From Devosia sp. LC5 (GTDB lineage Bacteria > Pseudomonadota > Alphaproteobacteria > Rhizobiales > Devosiaceae), in NCBI RefSeq assembly GCF_000735585.1, contig NZ_JNNO01000043.1, positions 124,001 to 188,000 of the forward strand: a stretch of DNA of 64,000 nucleotides, read 5' to 3'. A program made the translations under genes and the position numbers. The notes beneath the pieces were generated by a model. That model saw nothing but the letters and a program-made list of their open reading frames with translations. It had not been told where the DNA came from and did not search any database. Below, one piece after another: positions 8,071-24,434 of the stretch. Numbering within the stretch: the stretch's first letter is position 1; each line of letters begins with the position of its first letter.

Positions 8071-8601
8071 ATGGCCAAGCGCTGGTACATCGTTCAGGCT
8101 TACTCGAATTTCGAGCGCAAGGTGGCGGAAGATATTCGCCAGAAGGTTGCGCAGAAAAAGCTCGAGCATTTGTTTGAAGACGTGATCGTGCCGACCGAGA
8201 AGGTCGTCGAGATCCGTCGCGGCCGCAAGGTCGATGCCGAACGCAAGTTCTTCCCGGGCTATGTCCTGGTCAAGATGGATATGACCGACGAGGCGTTCCA
8301 CCTGATCAAGAATACGCCCAAGGTTACCGGTTTCCTCGGTTCGGACAACAAGCCGATGCCGATCTCGGAGAAGGAAGCCATGTCCATCCTGCAGCAGGTG
8401 CAGGAAGGCGTGGAGCATCCCAAGCCCTCCGTCAGCTTCGAAGTGGGCGAGAATGTCCGCGTGTCGGACGGTCCCTTCGCCAGCTTCAACGGCGTGGTGG
8501 AAGAGGTCGACGAGGAGCGCGCCCGCCTCAAGGTGGAAGTGTCGATTTTCGGGCGTCCCACTCCGGTGGAGCTCGAATACGGTCAGGTCGAAAAGGTCTG
8601 A
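8071..8601 (+). CDS. nusG: Transcription elongation/antitermination factor NusG
   Basis: 176 residues, normal length. The NGN domain (WYIVQAYSNFERKVAEDI, FFPGYVLVKMDM) spans about 5-115 and the KOW domain about 125-176 (VSDGPFASFNGVVEEVDEERARLKV). It binds the RNA polymerase clamp and couples to Rho and to S10. An AGGAG ribosome site precedes the ATG. Confidence 0.98.
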   Translation: MAKRWYIVQAYSNFERKVAEDIRQKVAQKKLEHLFEDVIVPTEKVVEIRRGRKVDAERKFFPGYVLVKMDMTDEAFHLIKNTPKVTGFLGSDNKPMPISEKEAMSILQQVQEGVEHPKPSVSFEVGENVRVSDGPFASFNGVVEEVDEERARLKVEVSIFGRPTPVELEYGQVEKV

Positions 8602-8713
8602 TCATCCATTCGGGAAACCGAATGAAACCCGTGGAAGGGGATGGCGGTTGCCAAGCCGCCTACGTACTCCGCACCACGGCTCAACTGCCAATCGTGGCAA
8701 GATAGAGGATTAA

Positions 8714-9142
8714 ATGGCAAAGAAAATCGTTGGCTACGTAAAGCTGCAGGTGCCCGCGGGCTCCGCTACGCCTTCCCCGCCGATTGGCCCGGCCCTGGGT
8801 CAGCGCGGTCTGAACATCATGGAATTCTGCAAGGCGTTCAATGCCGCCACGCAGGAAATGGAAAAGGGTTCGCCCATTCCAGTCGTGATCACCGCCTATG
8901 CCGACAAGAGCTTCACTTTCGAGATGAAGCAGCCGCCGGTGACCTACTTCATCAAGAAGGCCGTGAACCTGAAGTCGGGCTCCAAGCTCCCCGGCAAGGA
9001 ATCGGCTGGCACCATCACGACGGCTCAGCTGCGTGATATCGCCGAAAAGAAGATGAAGGATCTCAACGCCGACAATATCGATGCTGCTGTGTCGATGATC
9101 GCCGGCTCTGCCCGTTCCATGGGCATTCAGGTCGAGGGCTGA
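8714..9142 (+). CDS. rplK: 50S ribosomal protein L11
   Basis: 142 residues. The conserved N-terminus ([37 protein letters not shown]) carries the proline-rich segment that contacts thiopeptides. The C-terminal domain binds the GTPase-centre 23S rRNA. Three nucleotides separate it from rplA. Confidence 0.98.
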   Translation: MAKKIVGYVKLQVPAGSATPSPPIGPALGQRGLNIMEFCKAFNAATQEMEKGSPIPVVITAYADKSFTFEMKQPPVTYFIKKAVNLKSGSKLPGKESAGTITTAQLRDIAEKKMKDLNADNIDAAVSMIAGSARSMGIQVEG

Positions 9143-9145
9143 TAG

Positions 9146-9838
9146 ATGGCACACGTCGGTAAGAAGATCACCAAGGCCCGTGAGGGCATCGACCGCAACA
9201 AGCTGTATAAACTTGATGAAGCGGTGAAGATGGTCAAGGCTCGCGCCTCGGCCAAGTTCGACGAAACCATCGAAATCGCCATCAATCTTGGCGTTGATCC
9301 GCGTCACGCCGACCAGATGGTTCGTGGCGTTGTGAGCCTGCCCAACGGCACCGGCAAGACCGTGCGCGTGGCTGTGTTCGCCAAGGATGCCAAGGCAGAC
9401 GAAGCCCGCAAGGCTGGTGCCGATATCGTTGGCGCCGAAGACCTTATGGAACAGATCATGGCCGGCAAGATCGATTTCGATCGCTGCATTGCCACCCCGG
9501 ACATGATGCCGCTGGTCGGCCGCCTGGGTAAGATCCTGGGCCCGCGCAACCTGATGCCGAATCCCAAGGTCGGTACGGTTACGCCCGACGTCGCTGGTGC
9601 CGTCAAGGCTGCCAAGGGCGGCGCTGTCGAGTATCGCGTCGAGAAGGCCGGCATTCTGCATGCTGGTGTTGGCAAGGTGTCGTTCTCGGACGAAGCCCTG
9701 CTGCAGAACATCAAGGCGTTCACCGACGCCGTGCAGAAGTCCAAGCCCGCTGGCGCCAAGGGCACCTATGTGAAGCGCGTTGCCGTGTCTTCGACCATGG
9801 GTCCTGGCGTTCACGTCGAGCCCGCTTCGGCGCTTTAA
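9146..9838 (+). CDS. rplA: 50S ribosomal protein L1
   Basis: 230 residues, normal length, with the [19 protein letters not shown] signature. It forms the L1 stalk beside the E site and in many bacteria represses its own rplKA mRNA. A GNRA-capped stem follows the stop (9846-9865). Confidence 0.98.
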   Translation: MAHVGKKITKAREGIDRNKLYKLDEAVKMVKARASAKFDETIEIAINLGVDPRHADQMVRGVVSLPNGTGKTVRVAVFAKDAKADEARKAGADIVGAEDLMEQIMAGKIDFDRCIATPDMMPLVGRLGKILGPRNLMPNPKVGTVTPDVAGAVKAAKGGAVEYRVEKAGILHAGVGKVSFSDEALLQNIKAFTDAVQKSKPAGAKGTYVKRVAVSSTMGPGVHVEPASAL

Positions 9839-10146
9839 AGAATTTCGGGCGGCGCAAGCCGCCCGGATTGCCTCTCGCAAGGAGGCATAAGTCCTGTCCG
9901 AGACTGCCGGTGCTGAACACTCTGGTTCAGCTTAATGTCCACCGACGCCAGCATAGATGGGGTGAAGACCACAATTTTCCTGCTCCGAAAGGGCAGGGTG
10001 ATCGCGGTTCGAACCAGGCCAGTTGCCCTTTGGGCAGCACGGTTGACAGGCATGTAACCGTTGCTCCTCTCCTCCCCGGAGGCAAGAGGGCAGCAATTGG
10101 CAATGGCCCGGCAGCACTTTTGCCGGGCTTTATGTGGAGACTAGCA
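9839..10146 (+). promoter_or_regulatory. rplJ (L10) leader with several hairpins
   Basis: 308 nt without a gene. Visible structures are a GCAA-capped stem CGGGCGGC/GCCGCCCG (9846-9865) and a hairpin GCTGAAC/GTTCAGC near 9910-9930. A CCTCC/GGAGG helix lies near 10071-10082. A terminator-like stem GCCCGGCA/TGCCGGGC (10106-10128) with a short T run ends 18 nt before the rplJ start. In other bacteria the L10-L12 complex binds this leader to control rplJL-rpoBC, and that role is inferred here. A TTGACA at 10043-10048 has no good -10 partner. Confidence 0.55.
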
Positions 10147-10668
10147 GTGGAAAGAGCGGAAAAGCGTGAGCTTGTCGCGTCGCTTCAGTCAGCCCTCTCG
10201 GGCGCTGGGTCGATCGTACTCGCGCAAAATGCCGGTCTGACCGTGGCCAATCTGGAGACGCTTCGCCGTGAGGTGAAGGGTGCCGGTGGCTACGTGAAGG
10301 TCGCAAAGAACCGTCTTGCCAAGCTTGCTCTTAAAGACACCGACCACGCGGACATCTCGGGCCTGTTTACCGGCCCGATCGTCATCGCCTACGCGGAAGA
10401 CCCCATGACTGCGCCCAAGCTGGCGCAGAAATTCGCTGAAAAGAACGCAAAATACGTCGTTCTTGGTGGCGTCATGGGCAAGACCGCGCTTGACGCGAAT
10501 AACGTCAAGGCGCTGGCGACCATGCCTTCGCTCAATGAACTGCGCGCAACGCTCGCCGGGATGCTCAAGCAGCCCGCAACGCGTATCGCGTCGGTCATCG
10601 TGGCGCCGGCTGGTGGTATCGCGCGCGTGTTGGCCGCTCATGCGGAAAAGAGCAACGAAGCAGCGTAA
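10147..10668 (+). CDS. rplJ: 50S ribosomal protein L10
   Basis: 173 residues from a GTG at 10147, with GGAG seven nucleotides upstream and family N-terminus VERAEKRELVASLQ. A longer open frame reaching back to 9868 runs through the leader and was rejected. The YVKVAKNRLAKLAL rRNA-binding stretch is present, and the C-terminal helix (GIARVLAAHAEKSNEAA) is the L7/L12 docking site. Confidence 0.97.
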   Translation: MERAEKRELVASLQSALSGAGSIVLAQNAGLTVANLETLRREVKGAGGYVKVAKNRLAKLALKDTDHADISGLFTGPIVIAYAEDPMTAPKLAQKFAEKNAKYVVLGGVMGKTALDANNVKALATMPSLNELRATLAGMLKQPATRIASVIVAPAGGIARVLAAHAEKSNEAA

Positions 10669-10728
10669 CCCCCATGGTCCCCTTGGGGACCGGTTTGAAC
10701 TGAACACCTTAAAAGAGAGATTTATCAA

Positions 10729-11106
10729 ATGGCCGATCTCGCCAAACTCGTAGACGACCTTTCTGCCCTGACCGTTCTGGAGGCTTCGGAACTGTCCAAG
10801 CTCCTCGAAGAAAAGTGGGGCGTTTCCGCCGCTGCTCCCGTTGCTGTCGCCGCTGCTGGCGGTGGTGCTCCGGCTGCTGCTGCTGCTGAAGAAAAGACTG
10901 AATTTGACGTGATCCTTGCCTCGTTCGGCGAGAACAAGATCAACGTCATCAAGGAAGTCCGCGCCATCACCGGTCTGGGCCTGGGCGAAGCCAAGGCACT
11001 GGTCGAAGCTGCTCCCAAGGCCGTCAAGGAAGGCGCGTCGAAGGCTGAAGCTGAAGACATCAAGAAGAAGCTGGAAGACGCCGGCGCCAAGGTCGAACTC
11101 AAGTAA
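10729..11106 (+). CDS. rplL: 50S ribosomal protein L7/L12
   Basis: 125 residues. The N-terminal dimerisation domain (1-30) is followed by an Ala-rich hinge (residues 38-60) and the C-terminal factor-binding domain ([38 protein letters not shown]). It recruits EF-Tu and EF-G to the ribosome. It lies 60 nt after rplJ. Confidence 0.98.
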   Translation: MADLAKLVDDLSALTVLEASELSKLLEEKWGVSAAAPVAVAAAGGGAPAAAAAEEKTEFDVILASFGENKINVIKEVRAITGLGLGEAKALVEAAPKAVKEGASKAEAEDIKKKLEDAGAKVELK

Positions 11107-11513
11107 GTTCGTCTCTGCCCTTGAAATTTGCGAAATGGCGCGCTATGTGCCATTTCGCATCCTCGTTTTCACGAGACGATTCGCCGGACCGATTGGATGG
11201 GTCCCTGGCGCCAATTAGCGGAATATATGACGATTTCGATGTCTGAGGCACGCTGACGTCCACGAAACCTCATGGTTGTTGACCATGGGGTGTTTGGCGT
11301 TTCTGGCCCTCCTTCCCTTGGCTGGGGAAGGTCAACAGGCGTCGCTGAGCCCACTAACTGCCTAACAAGGCATATATCCCGAGACCCGACGGCTGATAGT
11401 CGGATTTTTGGATATCTGCCTCCGAGACAATCGCACTGCAGCGTTTTGTGGAAGAGCATCCCCCGCTTTTCCGTCTGGCGCGGCACATAAAAAGCGCACA
11501 AACAGGAGCTTTC
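11107..11513 (+). promoter_or_regulatory. rplL-rpoB intergenic leader with attenuator-like hairpins
   Basis: 407 nt with no gene. A perfect 10-bp hairpin GCGAAATGGC/GCCATTTCGC (11130-11158) sits just after rplL. A second hairpin CCTTCCC/GGGAAGG lies near 11309-11331. A small stem CCGAC/GTCGG (11386-11403) is followed by ATTTTTGG and resembles a weak terminator. In E. coli this junction holds an attenuator and an RNase III site that lower rpoB relative to rplL; the same role is inferred. Confidence 0.55.
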
Positions 11514-15656
<4,143 letters not shown>

Positions 15657-15734
15657 TCCGGCACTTCCTACCCCCATTCACTTCCTGAGGGAGCAGGGCG
15701 GCAGCCCGCTCCCGATGGAAAGAGGAGAGAATTG

Positions 15735-19922
<4,188 letters not shown>

Positions 19923-19949
19923 GCGACGCAATAGATGTGAATTGAGGGA

Positions 19950-19978
19950 AGGGGGCCGCAAGGCTCCCTTTTCTTTTG
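19950..19978 (+). terminator. Terminator after rpoC
   Basis: Stem AGGGGGCC/GGCTCCCT (19951-19970, one G-T pair) with a GCAA tetraloop and a TTTTCTTTT tail. Confidence 0.85.
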
Positions 19979-20074
19979 GCCCTGTGCATTGTCAACGAAC
20001 TGCCATTTGCCCGTAGCCGGACCGACACGCAGTCGCGCTAGCAGCGGATCACTTCCTCATTCCGGAGATGATCC

Positions 20075-21373
20075 ATGTCCAAGAAGACGCTGCTTGCCGC
20101 GCTGGCCGTCGCGATGCTTTCAACTTCCGCCTTCGCCCAGACCCAGTTCGACGCGACGCTCAAGGCACACGCCGAGTTGCCGGCGCAGACTTTCGTGCCC
20201 GCTCCGGCCAACGCGCCCCGTAGCCTCAACATGTCGGGCCGCTTCACCTCCGGCACCCGGGTCGAAACGCCCTATGGCTGGGCCAATCCGGCCTCCGGCA
20301 TTGCCATGCCGTTTCCCGGCCAGCCGCTGCAAGGCATGTCTGGCGTGCGCTCGCTGGGCGATGATCGCTTCCTGCTGCTGACCGACAATGGCTTCGGCAA
20401 CAAGGCCAATTCGTCCGACGCCATGCTGATGTTCAACATCATGAAGATGGACTGGGACGCCGGTAAAGTGGGCATCGAGCGCACCGTGTTCCTCAAGGAT
20501 CCGAACCGCGTCGTGCCATTCCCCATCGTCACCGAACATAGTGACACCCGCTATCTGACCGGCGCCGATTTCGACCCGGAATCCATCCAGCCCGTCGGCG
20601 AGCATTACTGGATCGGCGACGAATTCGGCCCGTGGCTGATCGAAGTCGATGCGAACGGCGTCGTGCTGCAGGTCATCGCCACCAATCCTGGCGGCGTGGA
20701 TTACAAGTCGCCCGACAACCAGTTCGTCTCGACCCCGGCAGCGGGTGCCGTTCCGACCGGCGTGAACACCGGCCGCTCGGGTGGTTATGAAGGCATGGCC
20801 CAGTCGATCGATGGCAAGACGCTCTATCCGCTGCTGGAAAAGCCGTTCTACGACGAAGAGGCCCAGGCCCTCGAGCTGATCGATGGCAAGCCGGTCCTGC
20901 GCATGCTGGAATTCGACGTCGCCAGCGCCAGCTGGAATGACAAGGTCCGCTATTACCCGCTTGAAGACGCCACCCACGCGATCGGGGATTTCAACATCAT
21001 CGATGGCACCCGCGGGCTGATCATCGAGCGCGACAATAATGAAGGCGACGACGGTCGCGAAAAGGCCGCTGCCTTCAAGCGCATCTATCTCGTCGATTTG
21101 GAAAAGGCCGATGCCAATGGCGTGCTGGAGAAGCTGGCCTATATCGACCTGATGGCGATCAAGGACCCCGATGGCATCGCGCCGCGCGGCACCAAGGATG
21201 GCGTGTTCACCTTCCCCTTCGTGACCATCGAAGACGTCGATCTGGTCGATCCGACCACCATCATCGTCGCCAATGACAACAATTACCCCGGCTCGACGGG
21301 CCGCGAAGCCGGCCGCGCCGACGACAATGAGTACATCCTGCTCGACGTCGCCGACTTCCTCAAGGCCGAGTAA
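20075..21373 (+). CDS. Secreted phytase-like/esterase-like domain protein (first of tandem pair)
   Basis: 432 residues. A signal peptide (MSKKTLLAALAVAMLSTSAFAQ) precedes a single large domain of the phytase-like beta-propeller type. Recognisable parts are SGVRSLGDDRFLLLTDNGFGNK near 90, DFDPESIQPVGEHYWIGDEFGPWLIEVD near 165, GRSGGYEGMAQSIDGKTLYPLLE near 230, and the closing DPTTIIVANDNNYPGSTGR. Members are periplasmic or extracellular and often linked to phosphate-ester metabolism, but substrates are poorly known and activity is inferred. It has no paralogue signal in its flanks and sits between rpoC and the rpsL operon, an unusual position. Confidence 0.8.
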   Translation: MSKKTLLAALAVAMLSTSAFAQTQFDATLKAHAELPAQTFVPAPANAPRSLNMSGRFTSGTRVETPYGWANPASGIAMPFPGQPLQGMSGVRSLGDDRFLLLTDNGFGNKANSSDAMLMFNIMKMDWDAGKVGIERTVFLKDPNRVVPFPIVTEHSDTRYLTGADFDPESIQPVGEHYWIGDEFGPWLIEVDANGVVLQVIATNPGGVDYKSPDNQFVSTPAAGAVPTGVNTGRSGGYEGMAQSIDGKTLYPLLEKPFYDEEAQALELIDGKPVLRMLEFDVASASWNDKVRYYPLEDATHAIGDFNIIDGTRGLIIERDNNEGDDGREKAAAFKRIYLVDLEKADANGVLEKLAYIDLMAIKDPDGIAPRGTKDGVFTFPFVTIEDVDLVDPTTIIVANDNNYPGSTGREAGRADDNEYILLDVADFLKAE

Positions 21374-21440
21374 CCGCACCATGCAAGGCCGGGGAGGGTA
21401 GTCCTTCCCAGCCAAGCCAATTCACACAGGAGCCTTTGTC

Positions 21441-22526
21441 ATGAAGACTATTCTCGCGCCGTGCCTGTTCGGCCTGGCCAGCCTGATCGCCGGTCCCGCT
21501 CTGGGCCAGGAAACCCCGTTCAAGGTCGAGCTGCTCGGCTCGATCACCCTGCCGACCGGCCTGTCGGTCGCTGGTGAGGAATTCGGCGGCATTTCCGGCC
21601 TCGACTACGATCCGGCCAATGACATTTACTACGCCATCTCGGACGATCGCTCGCAAAAGGCGCCGGCGCGCTTTTATACGCTCGGCCTCAAGGTCGACGC
21701 CGAAGGCGTGCATGGCGTCGATATTCTCGCCAGCCACCTGCTGCGCGATGCTGCCGGCAATGTCTTCCCGGCTAAGGGCATCGACCCCGAGGCGATCCGC
21801 TACAATGCCGCTGCCCGCACCATCTTCTGGTCGACCGAGAATGATATTGCCGGCAATCCGGGCGTCTATGAAGCGCGGCTCGACGGCAGCTTCCTGCGCG
21901 CCTTCGCCGTGCCGGATTATTACCAGCCTGCCGCTGACGGCGCTTCGGGCATCTACAGCAATCTCGCCTTTGAAAGCCTGGCCATTTCCGCCGATGGTGC
22001 CACGCTGCTGGCGGGTACGGAGAACGCCTTGGCGCAGGATGGCGACAAGGCCACGCTCGAAGCCGGCAGTCCTTCGCGCATCATCTCGTTCGACATTGCC
22101 AGCGGGCAGCCCACCGCCGAGCATGTCTACGAAACCGGCCCGATCCACACCAAGGCCACGGCCGAGCCGCCCTATAATGACAATGGCCTGTCCGAACTCA
22201 TGGTGTTTGACGACACTCACCTGCTGGCGGTCGAACGCTCCTTTGCGGCCGGCCCGGGTAATGAGATCAACGTCTACCTGACCGACCTGTCGGCAGCGAC
22301 CGACATCAACGGCAAGCCCAGCATCAAGGATGAAACCGTCGAGCCGGCTGCCAAGCAGCATGTGTTCAAGATCGGGGAAGGGGACTTTGGTCTCGACATC
22401 GACAATATCGAATCCGTGACCTTCGGGCCCCAGGTCGATGGCAAGCGGACCCTGGTCATCGCATCGGACAACAATTTCAATCCCAACGGCCAGTTTACCC
22501 AGTTCGTCGTCTTTACGCTGAACTAG
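21441..22526 (+). CDS. Secreted phytase-like/esterase-like domain protein (second of tandem pair)
   Basis: 361 residues with a signal peptide (MKTILAPCLFGLASLIAGPALGQ). The same fold family as its upstream neighbour: FGGISGLDYDPANDIYYAISDDRS near 45, KGIDPEAIRY near 110, NLAFESLAISADGATLLAGTENAL near 170, and DNIESVTFGPQVDGKRTLVIASDNNFNP at the end. The two proteins differ in length and sequence, so this is an old duplication or a paired acquisition rather than a recent copy. It lies 67 nt after the first gene with an AGGAG site, so the two are probably co-transcribed, and a perfect hairpin terminator follows. Confidence 0.8.
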   Translation: MKTILAPCLFGLASLIAGPALGQETPFKVELLGSITLPTGLSVAGEEFGGISGLDYDPANDIYYAISDDRSQKAPARFYTLGLKVDAEGVHGVDILASHLLRDAAGNVFPAKGIDPEAIRYNAAARTIFWSTENDIAGNPGVYEARLDGSFLRAFAVPDYYQPAADGASGIYSNLAFESLAISADGATLLAGTENALAQDGDKATLEAGSPSRIISFDIASGQPTAEHVYETGPIHTKATAEPPYNDNGLSELMVFDDTHLLAVERSFAAGPGNEINVYLTDLSAATDINGKPSIKDETVEPAAKQHVFKIGEGDFGLDIDNIESVTFGPQVDGKRTLVIASDNNFNPNGQFTQFVVFTLN

Positions 22527-22550
22527 GGCGACAGCCTGACGCCGGAATGC

Positions 22551-22578
22551 AAAAGGGGCCGAAAGGCCCCTTTTCTTT
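22551..22578. terminator. Bidirectional terminator
   Basis: Perfect 10-bp stem AAAAGGGGCC/GGCCCCTTTT (22551-22574) with a GAAA loop. Its A- and T-runs serve the + gene before it and the - gene ending at 22601. Confidence 0.9.
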
Positions 22579-22600
22579 GGTCGCTCATGAGCGGGTGTGG

Positions 22601-23068
22601 TCAGCTATCGTAGCCGACATGGTCGGAGAACTGCTCCACCACCATCTTCCACAGCGAGAACTGGGAATCGAGATAGTTGGTGCTGACGCCCTGGACCAGG
22701 TCGAGATCCATTTCAACGCACGCATCTTCATCCTGGTCGAGATAGGCGCGGCTGAAGCGCTTGTTGAAGTTCCAGTCGTTGATCTCTTCCAGGCTCGGCT
22801 TGATGTCGAGGAAGCCGAGATAGAAGTTGAGGTCTTCGCAATTCCTGTTGTTCGTGCAGTTGCGGAAATAGACCTGATAGGCGATGCCGCCAATCTTGCC
22901 GGTGATCTGCGGATCGCCATTGGACTGCTTGGTCAGCGAGGCCTCGCCGTAGTTTTGGGCGACGCTGAGGATTTCATCGGTATTGGCGCCCGTCACTGTC
23001 TGGGCCTGCGCCGACACCGGCAGGGCCAGAGCGAGGGCCGTGCCGGCAATTATCGAAGTAAATTTCAT
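22601..23068 (-). CDS. Secreted YbjN-domain protein
   Basis: 155 residues from the ATG at 23068 (GGGAGA site). A signal peptide (MKFTSIIAGTALALALPVSAQAQ) is followed by a YbjN-like domain. Visible parts are EILSVAQNYGEASLTKQSNGDPQITGKIGGIAYQVYFRNCTNNRNCEDLNFYLGF, with a cysteine pair, and INDWNFNKRFSRAYLDQDEDACVEMDLDL. Cytoplasmic YbjN proteins resemble secretion chaperones; secreted versions like this are common in alphaproteobacteria and have no assigned role. It faces the phytase-like pair across a shared terminator. Confidence 0.8.
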   Translation of the reverse strand: MKFTSIIAGTALALALPVSAQAQTVTGANTDEILSVAQNYGEASLTKQSNGDPQITGKIGGIAYQVYFRNCTNNRNCEDLNFYLGFLDIKPSLEEINDWNFNKRFSRAYLDQDEDACVEMDLDLVQGVSTNYLDSQFSLWKMVVEQFSDHVGYDS

Positions 23069-23567
23069 GGTTATTCTCCCTTGTCCGGCTCTCCGCCCGG
23101 CCGGCGATTCAATGGGATCGATATCGATCAGCCGGATGCTACACGTTTCGCAATGACCCGAAAATGACCCTCCGCCAAAATGCTGGCTCGGGGCAGGGCG
23201 GGGATGGATTTTCATTCGCCTGGTCACGAACGGCAAAGCATTGCAAGTCTGCGCATAGCTCCACCACGGATTTTTCATGAAAGAATCCTTGACGGGGCGA
23301 GTCATCGGTTCTAAACAGCGCCTACCTTAGCGGTCGGTCGTGAATGTCACACCGGGTCCCTGCCATCTAGCGCGGGAATCCAGGACACTCAAACACACTG
23401 TCGGGTAGTTAGACGAAGCAAATCCTTGTGCGCATGACTGCGGCCGGTTCCGGTCTGTGGTCCGCTGCAATAAAGGCGCCGCCGTATCCCCTGATTGGGG
23501 TCGGATGAGCGCCGTTTTGGTTTGCTTGTCTAGACCGAAAACTATTTTGGACGATGGAAAGAGCGCA
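23069..23567. other. Intergenic region upstream of rpsL
   Basis: About 500 nt between the divergent ybjN-like gene and rpsL with no supported gene. It holds a palindrome ATCGATATCGAT near 23115 and the candidate promoter given separately, leaving an rpsL leader of about 245 nt. Open frames extending rpsL upstream lack family similarity. Confidence 0.5.
23289..23317 (+). promoter_or_regulatory. Candidate promoter of the str operon
   Basis: TTGACG (23289-23294) preceded by C, giving the alphaproteobacterial CTTGAC form, with TAAACA (23312-23317) 17 nt on. Confidence 0.45.
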
Positions 23568-23939
23568 ATGCCCACCATTAATCAGCTGATCCGCAAACCA
23601 CGCGCCAGCAAGCCAAAGCGGAACAAGGTTCCGGCCATGGAAGCAAACCCGCAGAAGCGCGGCGTTTGTTCTCGTGTGTATACGACGACCCCGAAGAAGC
23701 CGAACTCGGCTCTGCGCAAGGTTGCCAAGGTTCGCCTGACCAATCAGCGCGAAGTGATCTCGTATATCCCGGGTGAAGGCCACAACCTGCAGGAGCACTC
23801 CGTGGTCCTGATCCGTGGCGGCCGCGTTCGCGACCTTCCCGGCGTTCGTTATCACGTGCTCCGCGGCGTTCTCGACACGCAGAGCGTCAAGGACCGCAAG
23901 CAACGCCGTTCGAAGTACGGCGCGAAGCGTCCGAAGTAA
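23568..23939 (+). CDS. rpsL: 30S ribosomal protein S12
   Basis: 123 residues starting at [12 protein letters not shown], with GGAAAG upstream. It shapes the decoding centre. [11 protein letters not shown] is intact, so Lys43 is wild type. At position 88 (E. coli numbering including Met) the sequence reads GGRVRDLPG, with Arg in place of the usual Lys (codon CGC). Substitutions of Lys88, Arg among them, are known streptomycin-resistance changes in other bacteria. First gene of the rpsL-rpsG-fusA-tuf block. Confidence 0.98.
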   Translation: MPTINQLIRKPRASKPKRNKVPAMEANPQKRGVCSRVYTTTPKKPNSALRKVAKVRLTNQREVISYIPGEGHNLQEHSVVLIRGGRVRDLPGVRYHVLRGVLDTQSVKDRKQRRSKYGAKRPK

Positions 23940-23951
23940 GGAGATCGAGAT

Positions 23952-24422
23952 ATGTCCCGTCGTCACCGCGCAGAAAAACGCGACGTTATCCCGGACGCCA
24001 AGTTTGGCGATCTGGTCCTTACCAAGTTCATGAACTCGCTCATGAAGGACGGCAAGAAGTCGGCTGCCGAAAGCATCGTCTACGGTGCCTTCGATATCGT
24101 CGAAGCCAAGTCCAAGCAGGACCCCATCACGGTGTTCCACACCGCGCTCGACAACATCCGTCCGGCGGTTGAAGTTCGTTCGCGTCGTGTTGGCGGCGCC
24201 ACCTATCAGGTTCCGGTTGAAGTTCGCACCGATCGTCAGCAGGCCCTGGCCATTCGCTGGCTGATCGAATCCGCCCGCAAGCGCGGCGAGAACACCATGC
24301 GTGAACGCCTGTCGGGCGAGCTCATGGATGCTCTCAATGGCCGCGGCCAGGCCGTCAAGAAGCGCGAAGATACGCACCGTATGGCTGACGCCAACCGTGC
24401 CTTCTCGCACTACCGCTGGTAG
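23952..24422 (+). CDS. rpsG: 30S ribosomal protein S7
   Basis: 156 residues, typical length, from [20 protein letters not shown] to [15 protein letters not shown]. It nucleates assembly of the 30S head and contacts the E-site tRNA. In E. coli it is the autogenous regulator of the str operon. Confidence 0.98.
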   Translation: MSRRHRAEKRDVIPDAKFGDLVLTKFMNSLMKDGKKSAAESIVYGAFDIVEAKSKQDPITVFHTALDNIRPAVEVRSRRVGGATYQVPVEVRTDRQQALAIRWLIESARKRGENTMRERLSGELMDALNGRGQAVKKREDTHRMADANRAFSHYRW

Positions 24423-24434
24423 TAGGAGAGCTTT

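Noticed and set aside
10043..10071. TTGACA before rplJ as a promoter
   Set aside because: No acceptable -10 at 16-18 nt spacing.
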